The translations under genes were made by a program, and so were the position numbers. From Phallusia mammillata (taxonomy: Eukaryota > Chordata > Ascidiacea > Phlebobranchia > Ascidiidae): a DNA stretch of 64,000 nt. The notes below the pieces were generated by a model that saw only the letters and a list, made by a program, of their open reading frames with translations, had not been told where the DNA came from and did not search any database. Each line of letters opens with the position of its first letter. Position 1 is the stretch's first letter. Shown here one piece after another: positions 51,001 through 59,889 of this stretch. The stretch is from contig QLIY01000224.1 of NCBI GenBank assembly GCA_003260075.1, positions 62,001-126,000 of the forward strand, in the 5' to 3' direction.

Positions 51001-54000
51001 CGATCTCGTACCACTTGAACGCTCTCCACTGCCACGCGTACCACCCTAGAGCACTAATGTGCTCTATGGTACCATTTCTTGCAGAACAACTAATTTGTTC
51101 GAATCATATTTCATTCAACGCTACAAAATAGTAGATGATATCTATCAAGAGCAATCATTTGACATAATTAACGCCAACCGTACCGCAGCGTTGTACGGCT
51201 TTTCATAGCAACTATGCTGTTTGTTGACAATTGACATGACCTGTATTTTGAAGATCGTAATGATACGAAACAACAGAAATAGTTACGTAATTATGACAAT
51301 AGGCCTGGGGAATGTTTTTTGTGAACAAAACCAGATAAACAAAATATAAGGTTGTTAATCCAGGTTTATGTGAACAAAACGGAAGCTACTCGCGTACCAC
51401 CTGAAAAACCTTCGCGTACCACTAGTGGTATACGCGTACCACAGGTTGGGAATCCCTGGTTTAAACCTACTGAGACCATACCGCAAGATCTTTCATCTGA
51501 TCCGTCCACACAATCATTCTGACCATCACAACTCCATCTTAGAGGAATGCAATGATCGTTCGCTGCACATGACATGAATCCAACCCTACACCGTCCGTCT
51601 GCAACCATTGAAGACAGACTTACTGGTAAATTTAGAGCATACGTATAAATCGTCAAAAGTACAAAACAAAAGTATTATTTTACTGAAATTCGGCGAGGCA
51701 GGAGCGCCAATTTTTGAATTCTAGATAAGCCATTTACTTAGAAAATCACAAAAAAACATGGCACAATTGCAGTCACAACAGTAAAAGTGGTTCCATAAAG
51801 TTCTAAAACCAAAATATAGAGTAGCCTAAGTACAAGTATAACATAGTTTATTGGTTTTAAGTGGATGCCAAGAAATTATTTTCAGTATCTGGCCGCCTAC
51901 AATCGTCCAAAAAGAGCTACGGTCAGTTAGCGGCCGATGCTGTGCTAAGGAAATTCAATTTCAGTGCATAGTAGGGTAAAACACTGAATAGTAGTAGGAT
52001 AGTTGTATGTAGCTTTACTAATTTACATTGCTGAACAAAAATATATTTCCAACTAAGATCCAAGCATGGTTTTACCGCAATCGGCTTCGTCGCTCCCATC
52101 TGCACAGTCAATGTCGTAATCACATTTGTACGATGATAGAATGCATATTCCATCACTCAAACATTGGAAGCTGTTGTCAGGACAAGTGGCGTCTAAAATA
52201 ATTTAAATTATAAATTGTTGAATTTTCGAATTAAGAGGCGCTTTGAGATGTGAACAATGTCAAATGTCATAAATGTTTGCCGATTTGTCAGTTACTAAGG
52301 TATTAGCTTTAAGAAGGTTTTCTGTTACTTTCTTCTGATAAGTATGCGTACAGTTTATTTCTTGGCGTTGGTTCAAGAAATTGGTCAAAATTGCACATAA
52401 ACCAGCAAATGGTAACAACTTAAAATATCATGGTGTGCGTGGACTTACTGCATCGCTCATCCGATCCGTCGCCGCAGTCATCTTCTCCGTCGCACTTCCA
52501 TGACGTGGGAATGCAATGACCGTTGCCACAAGCATACATTCCAGCCAAACATGTTGCTGAACACAAAAATGGTAAATTGAAACAAAAAATTACCATTTAT
52601 AATATTAATATGAGCTGCATTATCGCTTTTTGGGCGGTAAAAACAAATATGTTTGATATAGTTTGTTGTATTTGCCAACTGCGTAACATGTAGGGATGGG
52701 CCGAGCCGTGCCAGAACCTGAATACACTGTACCGAGCATTAGGGATGGGCCGAGCCGAGCCAGAACCCGAGTACTCGGTACCGAGCATCGCTGTTTTTCA
52801 TGCTCGGTGCTCGGCCGAGCAGTTGCACAAACTGACCCGAGCGTTGAATTTGCATATCCATACCCTGCTAACATACGTGACTTGTTCTCTAAAGGGTATC
52901 CAAGAAAAAAAACGAATGATTTTTCAAATGTATTAGATGGTGGAAAAACGCGTTCTTTATAGGCATGTACAGCTCAATAAAACACCGCCGGTGACGTAAG
53001 AGACCTTGTATAGCTAAAACGTAGAAAGGGTGGTTTTCGTAACGTCATAATGCACCGAGCGTGCTCGGCCGGGCACCGAGCATTAAAGTGAGATGCTCGG
53101 TGCTCGACCAAACAGAACATTTGCAGTTTTGGCACATCCCTACCGAGCATTGCAGGTTTTGATGCTCGGTGCGCGGCGGAGCAGTTGCACAAACTAAACC
53201 AAACATTAAATTGGCATATTCATGCCCTGCTAACATACGAAACTAGTGTATGAAAGGGTATGTCCAAGATCAAAACTGACTGTTTTTAAATGAGTCAAAT
53301 GGCGAAAAAAATACGTACTTCTTGGTCCTGAACAGTTTAAAGGGACCTTCGGAAGCTACAAAACTAGCGTGAAATTGGGAATATTTGTGACATTACAATG
53401 CACAGAGCATTGAAACGTGAGATGCTCGGTGTTAGACAAAACAGAACATTTGCAGTTTTAGCCCATCTCTATCAATCAATTCGCCATTTTTTTAAATGTT
53501 TGTAATTTTGTCTTAAATTAAACTTATAATCTGAAGTACAGACCGATCAGGTTAATTACATAAGCATGTTGCCAAATGTTTATGCAATTGACCAGGTATG
53601 CGATTAACTGGACGATTTCCTTAACAAATAACAACGGTTGGGATTTACGTTCCGTATGCAATTAAACAGATGTTGCATTTAACCGGACTTTTCTGCACAG
53701 ATAAAGTGGTACAGTTTTCATTTGTGTCTAAAAACGGTATGTTGGTCACGCCACTCACTTTTCGGACTTGGGCAATCCACATCCTTGCTCTCATCCGATC
53801 CGTCGCCACAGTCATCAATTTCATTGCAGACAAGTTTATTGAGAATACATCGACCGTTTCCACACATCCAGTAGTTATCTCTGTAAACGACACAAACCTG
53901 AAGTTTTTAGTGGTACATCAAAAAGTACAAAAAGCTATTAAACAAAATACATAAAAGCAAAACACGCGCCTACAAAACTATAGTGGTGAATACAATTCAA

Positions 54001-57000
54001 CTCATCACAGGTACAGTGGCGCAGAATGAAGGCAACCATTTCGTTGACACCTGTGTATATATTATGACTTAACAATGCGTAAGGTTTTAATGCATCGCGC
54101 CATGCACCTTTGAACAAAAGTAACCGGTGGTTGTTGCTTAGTAGCTTGGTTTAAGATTTTTTTATATTTTGGGAAGCCTCATTAAACATTCCTGCGGGTC
54201 TTGGTGTGCCAAAAGAAAATTTTAAATACATTTTCAAGAGTAAGGTTGGTATACGCGCCCTAACTAGTTTTCGACATATGATAGTTTACATTTACACATG
54301 CCCTTGTCTTAAAATTCAGCCTTAAATGCACAAAACACTCTGCTTTTTCTTTATTATGTACCTGCTGGCACGAAACGCTATTAATTAAAAAACGTTGGCA
54401 CGCGAGGTCATTAACACATGGAAATAACTAACAAATTGGTACGCGTCGCCTAAAAGGGTGCCCACCCCTGGTTTACACAGTTTAGTTTTTCTTTACCTAA
54501 AGGCCCAAAATGACACAGTCAACCGAAACAGCAGTTTAATGCCCTTGAAACTTTTAAGCATTAACAAATAAGTTTGAAACTGTTTTGTATTCTTTCGAGC
54601 TTAATGTTTTGATAAAAAACATTTTTCGCACCTGCAACTTCTGCGTTCACAGTAAAGTGGATCTTCGTCGGCGCTGTCATCGCAATGGTGGGTTCCGTCA
54701 CAAGTTAACGAGTATGGGATACACTCCTGTTTATCGCCACCAGTGGGCGCCGTAACACTGCAGTTGAAACCGTTCTTACCACAACTCAGCTCCTCTCCTG
54801 CAAATTAATGGGCAAATTTTGAAACAGATGATTTTTTTTAAATTAAAGACAAAATTGTGATGTGATTAAAATGAAGTAAGTTTTTGTGTGTGTTCCAACA
54901 AAGAGTTGTACTGTAATAAGTAAAATCGTTGTTATTTCGTGGACAACTAAAAATGTCTGTTAAAATGTAATCATACGCCAGGCCTTGTGAAGGTGTTATA
55001 ACAAATTTAAAAATGCTACCTACTAAACAAAAACCAATATCATGCTTTTATTTTACATTTAGAGATACGATAAAAAGTTCCACATTTTAAAAAAAATATT
55101 ACCGTGTGAATGTGGTTGGAAAATTGAATACTATCCAGGAAAAGAAAAAAAAGTTTTTGTGTTGTAAATTTTTGACAATACGTGGGTTCTATGGGAAAAA
55201 GTTTCATACAGTTATCGTACAATGTACACCCCTGGTAAGATTCCAGTTACTAACAAAAAATCAAGAAAATGACAAGGTACCTTGACATAAATGAGCGACT
55301 TCTCCATTGGGACATAGACATGAAGCCTTTCCGTCGTCCAATACAACGCATTGATGTTTACATCGGAAATTATCACACGGGTTTGGGACACCTGTGAAGC
55401 AACGGAAGTCAGCTTAACTACGTGTTAGTATGGTTAATATTCTTTAATACTCCATACTAACTGGTAGGGATGTGCCAAAACTGCAAATGTTCTGTTTGGT
55501 CGAGCACCGAGCATCTCACTTTAATGCTCGGTGCTCGGNNNNNNNNNNNNNNNNNNNNNNNNNNNNNNNNNNNNNNNNNNNNNNNNNNNNNNNNNNNNNN
55601 NNNNNNNNNNNNNNNNNNNNNNNNNNNNNNNNNNNNNNNNNNNNNNNNNNNNNNNNNNNNNNNNNNNNNNNNNNNNNNNNNNNNNNNNNNNNNNNNNNNN
55701 NNNNNNNNNNNNNNNNNNNNNNNNNNNNNNNTGAATATGCAAATTTAACGCTCGGGTCAGTTTGTGCAACTGCTCGGCCGAGCACCGAGCATTAAAAACA
55801 GCGATGCTCGGTACCGAGTACTCGGGTTCTGGCTCGGCTCGGCCCATCCCTACTAACTGGTAAGGTGGCTTTTATATAAATTTATATTCTATATTTTTTA
55901 TATCTTTTTTTACTGATTTACTATACACACTATTTGACCATCATAATTGTTTTGCAAGCAAAGACGCCCCACACACGTATTTATGCGAATTTGTGACGGT
56001 AAAATAGGTGTGACTAATTATTTTTTGGTTCTTAAGGACAAATTAGTAGAATGCACCAACCCAACCTAAAAAGGTTTTGCCCATGTTTTTTTTTTAAAAT
56101 CGCTATTTTGTCATATTCTCTCAAAAGTAGTAAAAAACGGGTAAAAATCCCAATTCTCTAAAAAAATATTCTCTAGCTATGACCTCGATATTGCTGTTCA
56201 AGGGCAGTTATGATCAGTAAAAATTCTCCTAGAAAACCCAGGCAGTATTACGGAGACTGACAAATTAAGAAGGGGGGGGGGGCAAATCGCTATTTTGTCA
56301 TATACTCTCAAAAGTAGTAAAAAAACGGGTAAAAATTCCAATTCTCTAAAAAAATATTCTCTAGCTTTGACCTCGATATTGCTGTCCAAGGGCAGTTATG
56401 GACAGTTAAAAAGTCTCCTAGAAAACCCAGGCAGTATTACGGAGACTGACAAATTAAGAAGGTATCCATAATAAACGTTTTTTTTATCTAATAATAAAAT
56501 ACAGTAAATGCCGTATTTAAAAACTTCGACAGCCTTAAACCTACAACAACCTAAAGTTGCTGCATTGCATTTTACAGAGTTCTTACACGAATCGTTGTAT
56601 ACGGCGAGAACGCCCAGTAAGTTGATATAAGTCAGATTCCGCATCACTTCCACCTCTTCTCCCGTCCACTTGATGGCGCGCATGACTTTTTCCCGCTGCC
56701 AGTCGCTCCAATACAGGTGCTTCCCCAAAACCGCGATCGAAAAGGCGTGCTCCAAACCACGTGAAAGTATTATCTGTGATTTATGAATGAATATGCAAAG
56801 ACAATTCATGCTTAAACAAAACGCACATTGATTGAAACCTATTCAAAATTGCCTTGTGCTCGGAAAATGGTAAATGAGGTATATTAAAGGGGAAAAAAAG
56901 TACAAATTAAATACAATAGTTTAATACCTGTTTAGCACCTTGGGGGGGGGGTATTGAACCTATTCAAAATTGCCTTGTGCTTGGAAAATGGTAAATGAGG

Positions 57001-57497
57001 TATTTAAGGGGGAAAAAAGTACAAATTAAATACAATAGTTTAATACCTGTTTAGCACCTTTTTTATCAATCTTTTACGTGACTCAAGTGGATTTAAATGG
57101 GTATAACTGATGTGGCCCTTCATGTCACTGATGGTGGCATGAGCATTCGCCGAAACGTTTGAATAATAAAGCATGTCGGTTTTTACGTCTATTTGGGCCA
57201 TTGTTTCCATCATGAAACCTATTTGTTTATGTCAACTCTTTGTTTTAGCTACACAATTTACGTTTTTTCAAACTACGGAAAGGCACCTTTCTATTTCGTC
57301 CGTTAAAGTCGCAACTTTCAATCTTATCCAAAGTAGCATCAGCCCAGTAGAGTTGTCGGACCACAATGTCGATTGTAAGCGCATTTGGAGTGCTGATTCG
57401 AGTCACAATAATAGCTTGTGGGTCGCCACCATCTAAATGTGCCCTCCAAAGACCTGGTGATTTCTTGTTCCAGTTCGTCCAAAACACGTAGTTCTGC
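32359..57497 (-). CDS. Giant LDL-receptor-related endocytic receptor (LRP1/LRP2 type), 5' end not visible
   Basis: I read 37 consecutive exons, every junction GT/AG and every phase matching, adding up to about 2068 residues before the TGA at 32361-32359. Order from the N-terminal side: part of a YWTD propeller, EGF, eight LDLa repeats, two EGF, one YWTD propeller, EGF, eleven LDLa repeats, two EGF (one calcium-binding), YWTD propeller, EGF-like, membrane segment ([20 protein letters not shown]) and a tail of about 137 residues. Known of the family: calcium-dependent binding and endocytosis of many ligands. Eleven repeats in the last cluster equals cluster IV of LRP1 and LRP2; few EGF modules before the membrane favours LRP2 (megalin). 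LRP1 and LRP2 have about 4500 residues, so half is missing: the first visible exon starts mid-propeller with an acceptor at 57498. Block details follow in separate entries. Confidence 0.9.
32830..33152. mobile_element. tRNA-headed SINE-like element with 22-bp inverted ends
   Basis: A perfect inverted repeat of 22 bp (32894-32915 and 33130-33151; core GTAGTACGCCAGGCCT) brackets a tRNA-like core. The left flank word GATCAGCCCTGAAGCGTCGA and the GTACGCCAGGCCT word recur near 48283 and 58866. It sits in the last intron of the LRP-like gene. Confidence 0.7.
32982..33056 (+). tRNA. tRNA-like sequence (SINE head), probably not a functional tRNA
   Basis: Folds as a type I tRNA: acceptor GCCTGTG/CGCAGGC, D-stem GCTC/GAGC, anticodon stem GAGTC/GACTC, T-arm GTGGG-TTCGAAT-CCCAC. 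The A and B box regions (TAGCTCAGTTGG, GGTTCGAATCC) are intact. The loop CCGGAAA gives GGA, a serine anticodon, but position 33 is C instead of T and the long variable arm of tRNA-Ser is absent. It is embedded in a dispersed repeat, so it is best read as a SINE promoter. Confidence 0.55.
36755..44610 (-). CDS. LRP-like gene: EGF, cluster of eleven LDLa repeats, two EGF (exons 19-31)
   Basis: Exons 44610-44456 ([12 protein letters not shown]), 43948-43849, 43661-43530, 43041-42916, 41926-41772, 41062-40954, 40463-40353, 40160-40010, 39933-39839, 39191-39035, 38305-38187, 37772-37578, 36996-36755 (two EGF; DIDECKT marks the calcium-binding one). Each LDLa repeat has the CDG...DC.DGSDE calcium cage, for example [14 protein letters not shown] and [14 protein letters not shown]. 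The last repeat is divergent ([16 protein letters not shown]). Several repeats are split across exons (44456/43948, 41772/41062, 40010/39933, 39035/38305). Confidence 0.9.
37035..37428. mobile_element. hAT-type MITE (394 bp)
   Basis: Ends CAGGGGTGTCAAACTC / GTGTTTGACACACCTG, with GGCCGC words inside both ends (GAGGGCCGCTC, GGAGGGCCGCG), typical of hAT nonautonomous elements. Flanking octamers are degraded. In an LRP intron. Confidence 0.75.
38511..38983. repeat. Duplicated segment around an 11-C block
   Basis: Left copy about 38511-38743, block 38744-38754, right copy about 38755-38983. The longest flanking copies (about 230 bp). Intron. Confidence 0.9.
39439..39666. repeat. Duplicated segment around a 10-C block
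   Basis: Left copy about 39439-39548, block 39549-39558, right copy about 39559-39666. Intron. Confidence 0.9.
40166..40311. repeat. Tandem duplication, period 73 bp, no homopolymer between copies
   Basis: Copies about 40166-40238 and 40239-40311 differ at about three positions. Directly downstream of the donor at 40010/40160 exon start side, in the intron before exon 40463-40353. Confidence 0.85.
40718..40966. repeat. Duplicated segment around a 10-C block, touching an LRP exon end
   Basis: Left copy about 40718-40837, block 40838-40847, right copy about 40848-40966. The right copy contains the real donor of exon 41062-40954; the left copy carries a stray 3' piece of that exon. Confidence 0.9.
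41199..41365. repeat. Duplicated segment around a 10-C block
   Basis: Left copy about 41199-41284, block 41285-41294, right copy about 41295-41365; ends diverge in A/T runs. Intron. Confidence 0.85.
41548..41762. repeat. Duplicated segment around a 10-C block
   Basis: Left copy about 41548-41650, block 41651-41660, right copy about 41661-41762, ending just before the donor of exon 41926-41772. Confidence 0.9.
41975..42016. other. 42-base C block without flanking duplication
   Basis: Left flank CATCCTATGCTG and right flank TTAAAACTACTTAGCGG are unrelated. Intron of the LRP-like gene. Confidence 0.9.
42100..42240. repeat. Fragment of the foldback repeat family
   Basis: Contains GAAACGTCGATAGAAAATAC and GCCAGAAGAGCTCTATATAG, matching one arm of the element at 49238-49393. 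Confidence 0.5.
44107..44145 (-). repeat. tRNA-like 3' fragment (SINE remnant)
   Basis: On the minus strand it reads as a T-arm GTGGG-TTCGAAT-CCCAC with B box GGTTCGAATCC, but no matching 5' half is present. Confidence 0.5.
44920..48133 (-). CDS. LRP-like gene: EGF end and middle YWTD propeller (exons 13-18)
   Basis: Exons 48133-48006 ([19 protein letters not shown] end, then propeller start), 47436-47150, 46685-46580, 46258-46161, 45780-45661, 45138-44920. Blade motifs: [43 protein letters not shown] and LLYWYD. This is a single propeller between two LDLa clusters, whereas vertebrate LRP1 and LRP2 usually have two or more there. The block at 46767 copies the first bases of exon 46685-46580. 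Confidence 0.9.
45926..46089. mobile_element. Pogo-like MITE copy
   Basis: Begins CAGACGAATCCGGTTAATCGC and ends with inverted CGGTTATCCGACTTCG words. Shares the AATCCGGTTAATCGCAT core with 50186, 53539 and 48648. End point approximate. Confidence 0.45.
46667..46874. repeat. Duplicated segment around an 11-C block, copying an LRP exon start
   Basis: Left copy about 46667-46766, block 46767-46777, right copy about 46778-46874. The left copy holds the true start of exon 46685-46580; the right copy has an orphan piece. Confidence 0.9.
46876..46926 (-). repeat. SINE fragment (tRNA-like part)
   Basis: CACAGGCTACAAAAATCTAG then CCTGCGATGGGATTCAAACC corresponds to the antisense 3' part of the element at 32894-33151. 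Confidence 0.6.
47455..47853. repeat. Duplicated segment around an 11-C block
   Basis: Left copy about 47455-47650, block 47651-47661, right copy about 47662-47853; several small indels in A and T runs. Intron. Confidence 0.9.
48283..48405. repeat. SINE fragment (tRNA-unrelated part)
   Basis: GGGATCAGCCGTGAAGCGTC and ATTACTCCAGGTCTATTGAA match the flank and inverted-end words of the 32830 element. Confidence 0.55.
48474..54797 (-). CDS. LRP-like gene: cluster of eight LDLa repeats and EGF (exons 4-12)
   Basis: Exons 54797-54632, 53880-53759, 52556-52449, 52192-52076, 51598-51482, 50522-50400, 49920-49762, 49049-48911, 48579-48474. Nearly all repeats are one exon each with phase-1 borders, the classic LDLa exon layout; the eighth is split between 49920-49762 and 49049-48911. 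Example cages: [15 protein letters not shown] and [16 protein letters not shown]. The last exon has the calcium-binding EGF start DLDECTD. Confidence 0.9.
48648..48817. mobile_element. Pogo/Tc1-like MITE (170 bp)
   Basis: Flanked by TA on both sides (48646-48647, 48818-48819). Ends CAGTAAAAATTCGACTAAACC and, inverted, CAGTGAACCTCGGTTAATGC. TA duplication and CAGT ends are typical of the pogo/Tigger group. Confidence 0.65.
49027..49295. repeat. Duplicated segment around a 12-C block, copying an LRP exon start
   Basis: Left copy about 49027-49155, block 49156-49167, right copy about 49168-49295. Exon 49049-48911 begins in the left copy; its first bases are repeated as an orphan in the right copy. 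Confidence 0.9.
49238..49393. repeat. Foldback element with about 40-bp imperfect inverted arms
   Basis: Left arm from TTTATAGAGCTCTTCTGGCA to CGACGTTT and right arm from AAACGTCG to CGCTCTATAAA are imperfect inverted copies. The left duplicated segment at 49099 onward carries a second copy of one arm. Confidence 0.6.
49431..49752. repeat. Duplicated segment around a 10-C block
   Basis: Left copy about 49431-49586, block 49587-49596, right copy about 49597-49752, ending 10 bp before the 3' end of exon 49920-49762. Confidence 0.9.
50186..50334. mobile_element. Pogo-like MITE copy
   Basis: TACAGAAGAACCCGGTTAAT at one end and, inverted, TACATACGAATCCGGTTAG at the other. Confidence 0.5.
50980..51458. 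mobile_element. hAT-type MITE (479 bp)
   Basis: Ends CAGGGGTTCCCAACC / GGTTGGGAATCCCTG with a perfect 8-bp duplication GTTTAAAC (50972-50979 and 51459-51466). The duplication stops 15 bp from the end of LRP exon 51598-51482. Confidence 0.92.
52691..53471. mobile_element. Older hAT-type MITE interrupted by a younger copy of the same family
   Basis: Outer ends TAGGGATGGGCCGAGCC at 52691 and TTTTAGCCCATCTCTA at 53471. The interior is rich in ATGCTCGGTGCTCGG words. It is split at 52739 by the element 52740-53142. Its own target-site duplication is no longer recognisable. Confidence 0.75.
52740..53142. mobile_element. hAT-type MITE (403 bp) nested in the outer copy
   Basis: Starts TAGGGATGGGCCGAGCC, ends TTTGGCACATCCCTA. 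Perfect 8-bp duplication CCGAGCAT (52732-52739 and 53143-53150), which is itself part of the outer element's sequence. Confidence 0.88.
53539..53697. mobile_element. Pogo-like MITE copy
   Basis: CAGACCGATCAGGTTAATTAC at one end and AACCGGACTTTTCTG at the other; same family as 50186. Ends approximate. Confidence 0.45.
54157..54470. mobile_element. Degraded hAT-like MITE
   Basis: Right end AAGGGTGCCCACCCCTG; interior GAGGTCATTAACACATGG matches the element at 15020. Left end uncertain. Confidence 0.45.
55281..57497 (-). CDS. LRP-like gene: partial first propeller and EGF (exons 1-3 of those visible)
   Basis: Exons 57497-57287 ([16 protein letters not shown]), 56773-56587 ([24 protein letters not shown]) and 55391-55281 ([17 protein letters not shown]). 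The junction reads [18 protein letters not shown], as expected at a propeller blade. Upstream blades should lie above 57497, but I find none before the plus-strand gene at 59890. Confidence 0.85.
55465..55852. mobile_element. hAT-type MITE containing the assembly gap
   Basis: Left end TAGGGATGTGCCAAAACTGC, right end GGCTCGGCCCATCCCTA; the same family as 52740, in opposite orientation. Perfect 8-bp duplication CTAACTGG at 55457-55464 and 55853-55860. Total length with the Ns is 388, close to 403 in the intact copy. Confidence 0.88.
55539..55731. other. Assembly gap, 193 N
   Basis: Run of N inside a MITE. C blocks occur only to its left and G blocks only to its right. Confidence 0.99.
56097..56462. 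repeat. Duplicated segment around an 11-G block
   Basis: Left copy about 56097-56271, block 56272-56282, right copy about 56283-56462. First block to the right of the gap, and the first made of G. LRP intron. Confidence 0.9.
56829..57061. repeat. Duplicated segment around a 10-G block
   Basis: Left copy about 56829-56941, block 56942-56951, right copy about 56952-57061. LRP intron. Confidence 0.9.
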
Positions 57498-58865
57498 CTT
57501 CAAAAGATTTATAATGAAGTTAGGTTGGGCTTCAAAACAGCCACGAGACGAATTGAGCTTTTTCACAAAGATTCGGCTTCGGGCAAAAAATCGGTTTTGG
57601 TCAAATAATTTGTTGCGATTCGAATCTTTTACGATTACAAATTTAGAGCCTAAAGCGTGACTTTTCTGCCTAATAAGGTACCACACAATCTTTAAAACCA
57701 TGCCAAAACAAACCATGTGTCAACCGTTATGATTTTGAAAACATTATCGTTTTCCTATTACAGACAAAAAGTCAGTAATTCATTGGCATCCTGGCAACCA
57801 TGGCCCAAGGCAACCGTAAAACCCACAGAACGAAAATGATAATCGAACACAACTATCCTGTTGTGCAACACGTTTTGCCCCGTAGAAAAAACTTATGTTT
57901 TCATGTCAAAGGCGTACCGTACATCTTCGCGTGACGTCATAAATAATTCGGTCGAATTTATTTAGAAAAATTGTAATTTTCTAGTTTCTAACATTTGGTA
58001 AAATCAATAGAAAATGGTATTTAAGAATTTAAGACAATCATATAACTATTATTTATCGCATTTTCTCCCAAAATTCATTAAGCTCCGTGTGTCGCAACAA
58101 TCGATTATATTCCGACAACACGACTAAAGTATTTTAAACACGTAACCAATGCTAAATCATAGGCGATACACGGCTGTTGTTTGTGATCGGCCACTCAAGA
58201 GGTAAAAGTAACAATACGATGTTCGCGTGTCTCCCATCACCACTAACTTTCAACTGGTGACTCAAGTGGAAAGTAAACACAGAGAAGACAACAAGTGTAG
58301 TGACTGACCGCCCATGGTGGCAAAATGAATGTTTAAGTGAAAATAGAATAAGAAACAGAAATTAGAAGGTAGGAAGTTGTCCGAAGTAAAGAATTGTTAA
58401 CGTAAAGGACTGTGGTTCCCAACCGGAAAGGAATTCCTCCCAGGGAAAGAATTTTAAAACTTGAAGGGGGGGAATTTGGTTTAATTTTTACATGTGGCTA
58501 GTAAATAGACCCTTAAGCTTAGGAAATATGACATGTGAAGTTGAAAAAAGACTCAATTTTAAATGATCTTTGTATGGTTTAGCATCTACTATTAGTACTA
58601 TGTAGTATATTAGGGACGGATGGAAAGGTTTCGAATTGTTAAGGGAGGAAATCGTCGAAAAAAAATTGAAAACCACTGCTTTAACGTATACATATTTTTT
58701 TTTGTCATGACTGACCTAGAATAGATCTGGCAATTTTGTTTGTAGTAAAGCTAATCTTCAAATCCGTATCGTCTGTACGTTAGTTTGTTACAAATAGTTT
58801 GCAAATGACAGTTGTTTTCATGTTAAGGTGTACAAACTCTGTTAATTTTAACATCTATTTGGATT

Positions 58866-58955
58866 AATCATAGTACCCCAGGCCTATTAAAGGCGTCATA
58901 CCGGTGCCGTAATAGCTGGTCTGCATCGACGCTTCAGGGCTGATCCCAGCTATTC
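58866..58955. repeat. SINE fragment
   Basis: ATAGTACCCCAGGCCTATTA and GGTCTGCATCGACGCTTCAG, an inverted copy of the 32830-32915 words. Confidence 0.6.
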
Positions 58956-58963
58956 ATATGTGT

Positions 58964-59350
58964 CTTAACTATTTAGATTAAGATACTAACTCATCAAACC
59001 CATGAAATCGTGTAAGACCCAACATTTAGTCGAGTCGACAAGTTGGAATTTCCAGGCTAAAGCATTTTTGAAACAACGACTCTACCCTATAACACAGCGT
59101 TCAGGAAATCAGACAAACATTTTTAATGTGTTTATAGTATTGTTGTGAACAGGGGGGGGGGATGTTTTAACTATTTAGATTAAGATACAAACTCATCAAA
59201 CCCATGAAATCGTATAAGACCCAACATTTAGTCGAATCGACAAGTTGGAATTTCCAGGCTAAAGCATTTTTGAAACAACGACTCCCTATAACCCAGCGTT
59301 CATGAAATCAGACAAACATTTTTAATGTGTTTATAGTATTGTTGTGAACA
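58964..59350. repeat. Duplicated segment around a 10-G block
   Basis: Left copy about 58964-59151, block 59152-59161, right copy about 59162-59350. Non-coding. Confidence 0.9.
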
Positions 59351-59889
59351 TACGAAAGGCGATCTCAGGTTACTCGCACCGCTATAGAGAAGTATGTATT
59401 GAATGTACGCTCCATTTGTAACTAGAGAGCCCAGTGTCAAAAAGTCGCCCCAATCCAAGACGGCATAGCTCCAAGACGATATTACTTAATTGAAGACTGT
59501 ATACTGTACCTTTATGTCAAACGCTCAGTAATTAACGCCCTATGAGTGAAATGAATGTTTACGAATGTTGTCTAGGATTTGAAGTCACGTACAAAGGAGT
59601 GTGGTAAACAACTGTAAAGATACTATACGTTCTGAATGTATTTAGGCTGTATAATGCTGGAAAAGTCAATTATAAAGCTAGAGAAGATTGTTGTTAAGAT
59701 ATATAAGTGAAGTCGGTCAATGCGTCCGAAAAAGGCATTTTTTACAGACCGTTTGGCTTTTAAATATAGAAAGGAATATATACCACGACGTATAATGTGG
59801 TATTTTTAGGAAATCGGTTGCTGAATCAATTGTAAAAATAGCGGCAATTAAACATATTGGGAAGTTTTGGATTGTAGCAAAATAACAAG

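Larger units (their letters stand above)
57498..59889. other. 2.4 kb between the first visible LRP exon and the plus-strand gene
   Basis: Expected to hold more LRP exons but none is seen. A perfect Kozak context GCCACCATGG on the minus strand near 58310-58320 opens MGGQSLHLLSSLCLL, leader-like, but its donor is weak and its phase does not fit exon 57497-57287. Also contains a SINE fragment and one G-block duplication. Confidence 0.4.

Noticed and set aside
57339-57716. 125-codon minus-strand frame starting MVCFGMVLK as the missing LRP start
   Set aside because: It reads into exon 57497-57287 in a different frame from the YWTD blades, and has no clear signal peptide.
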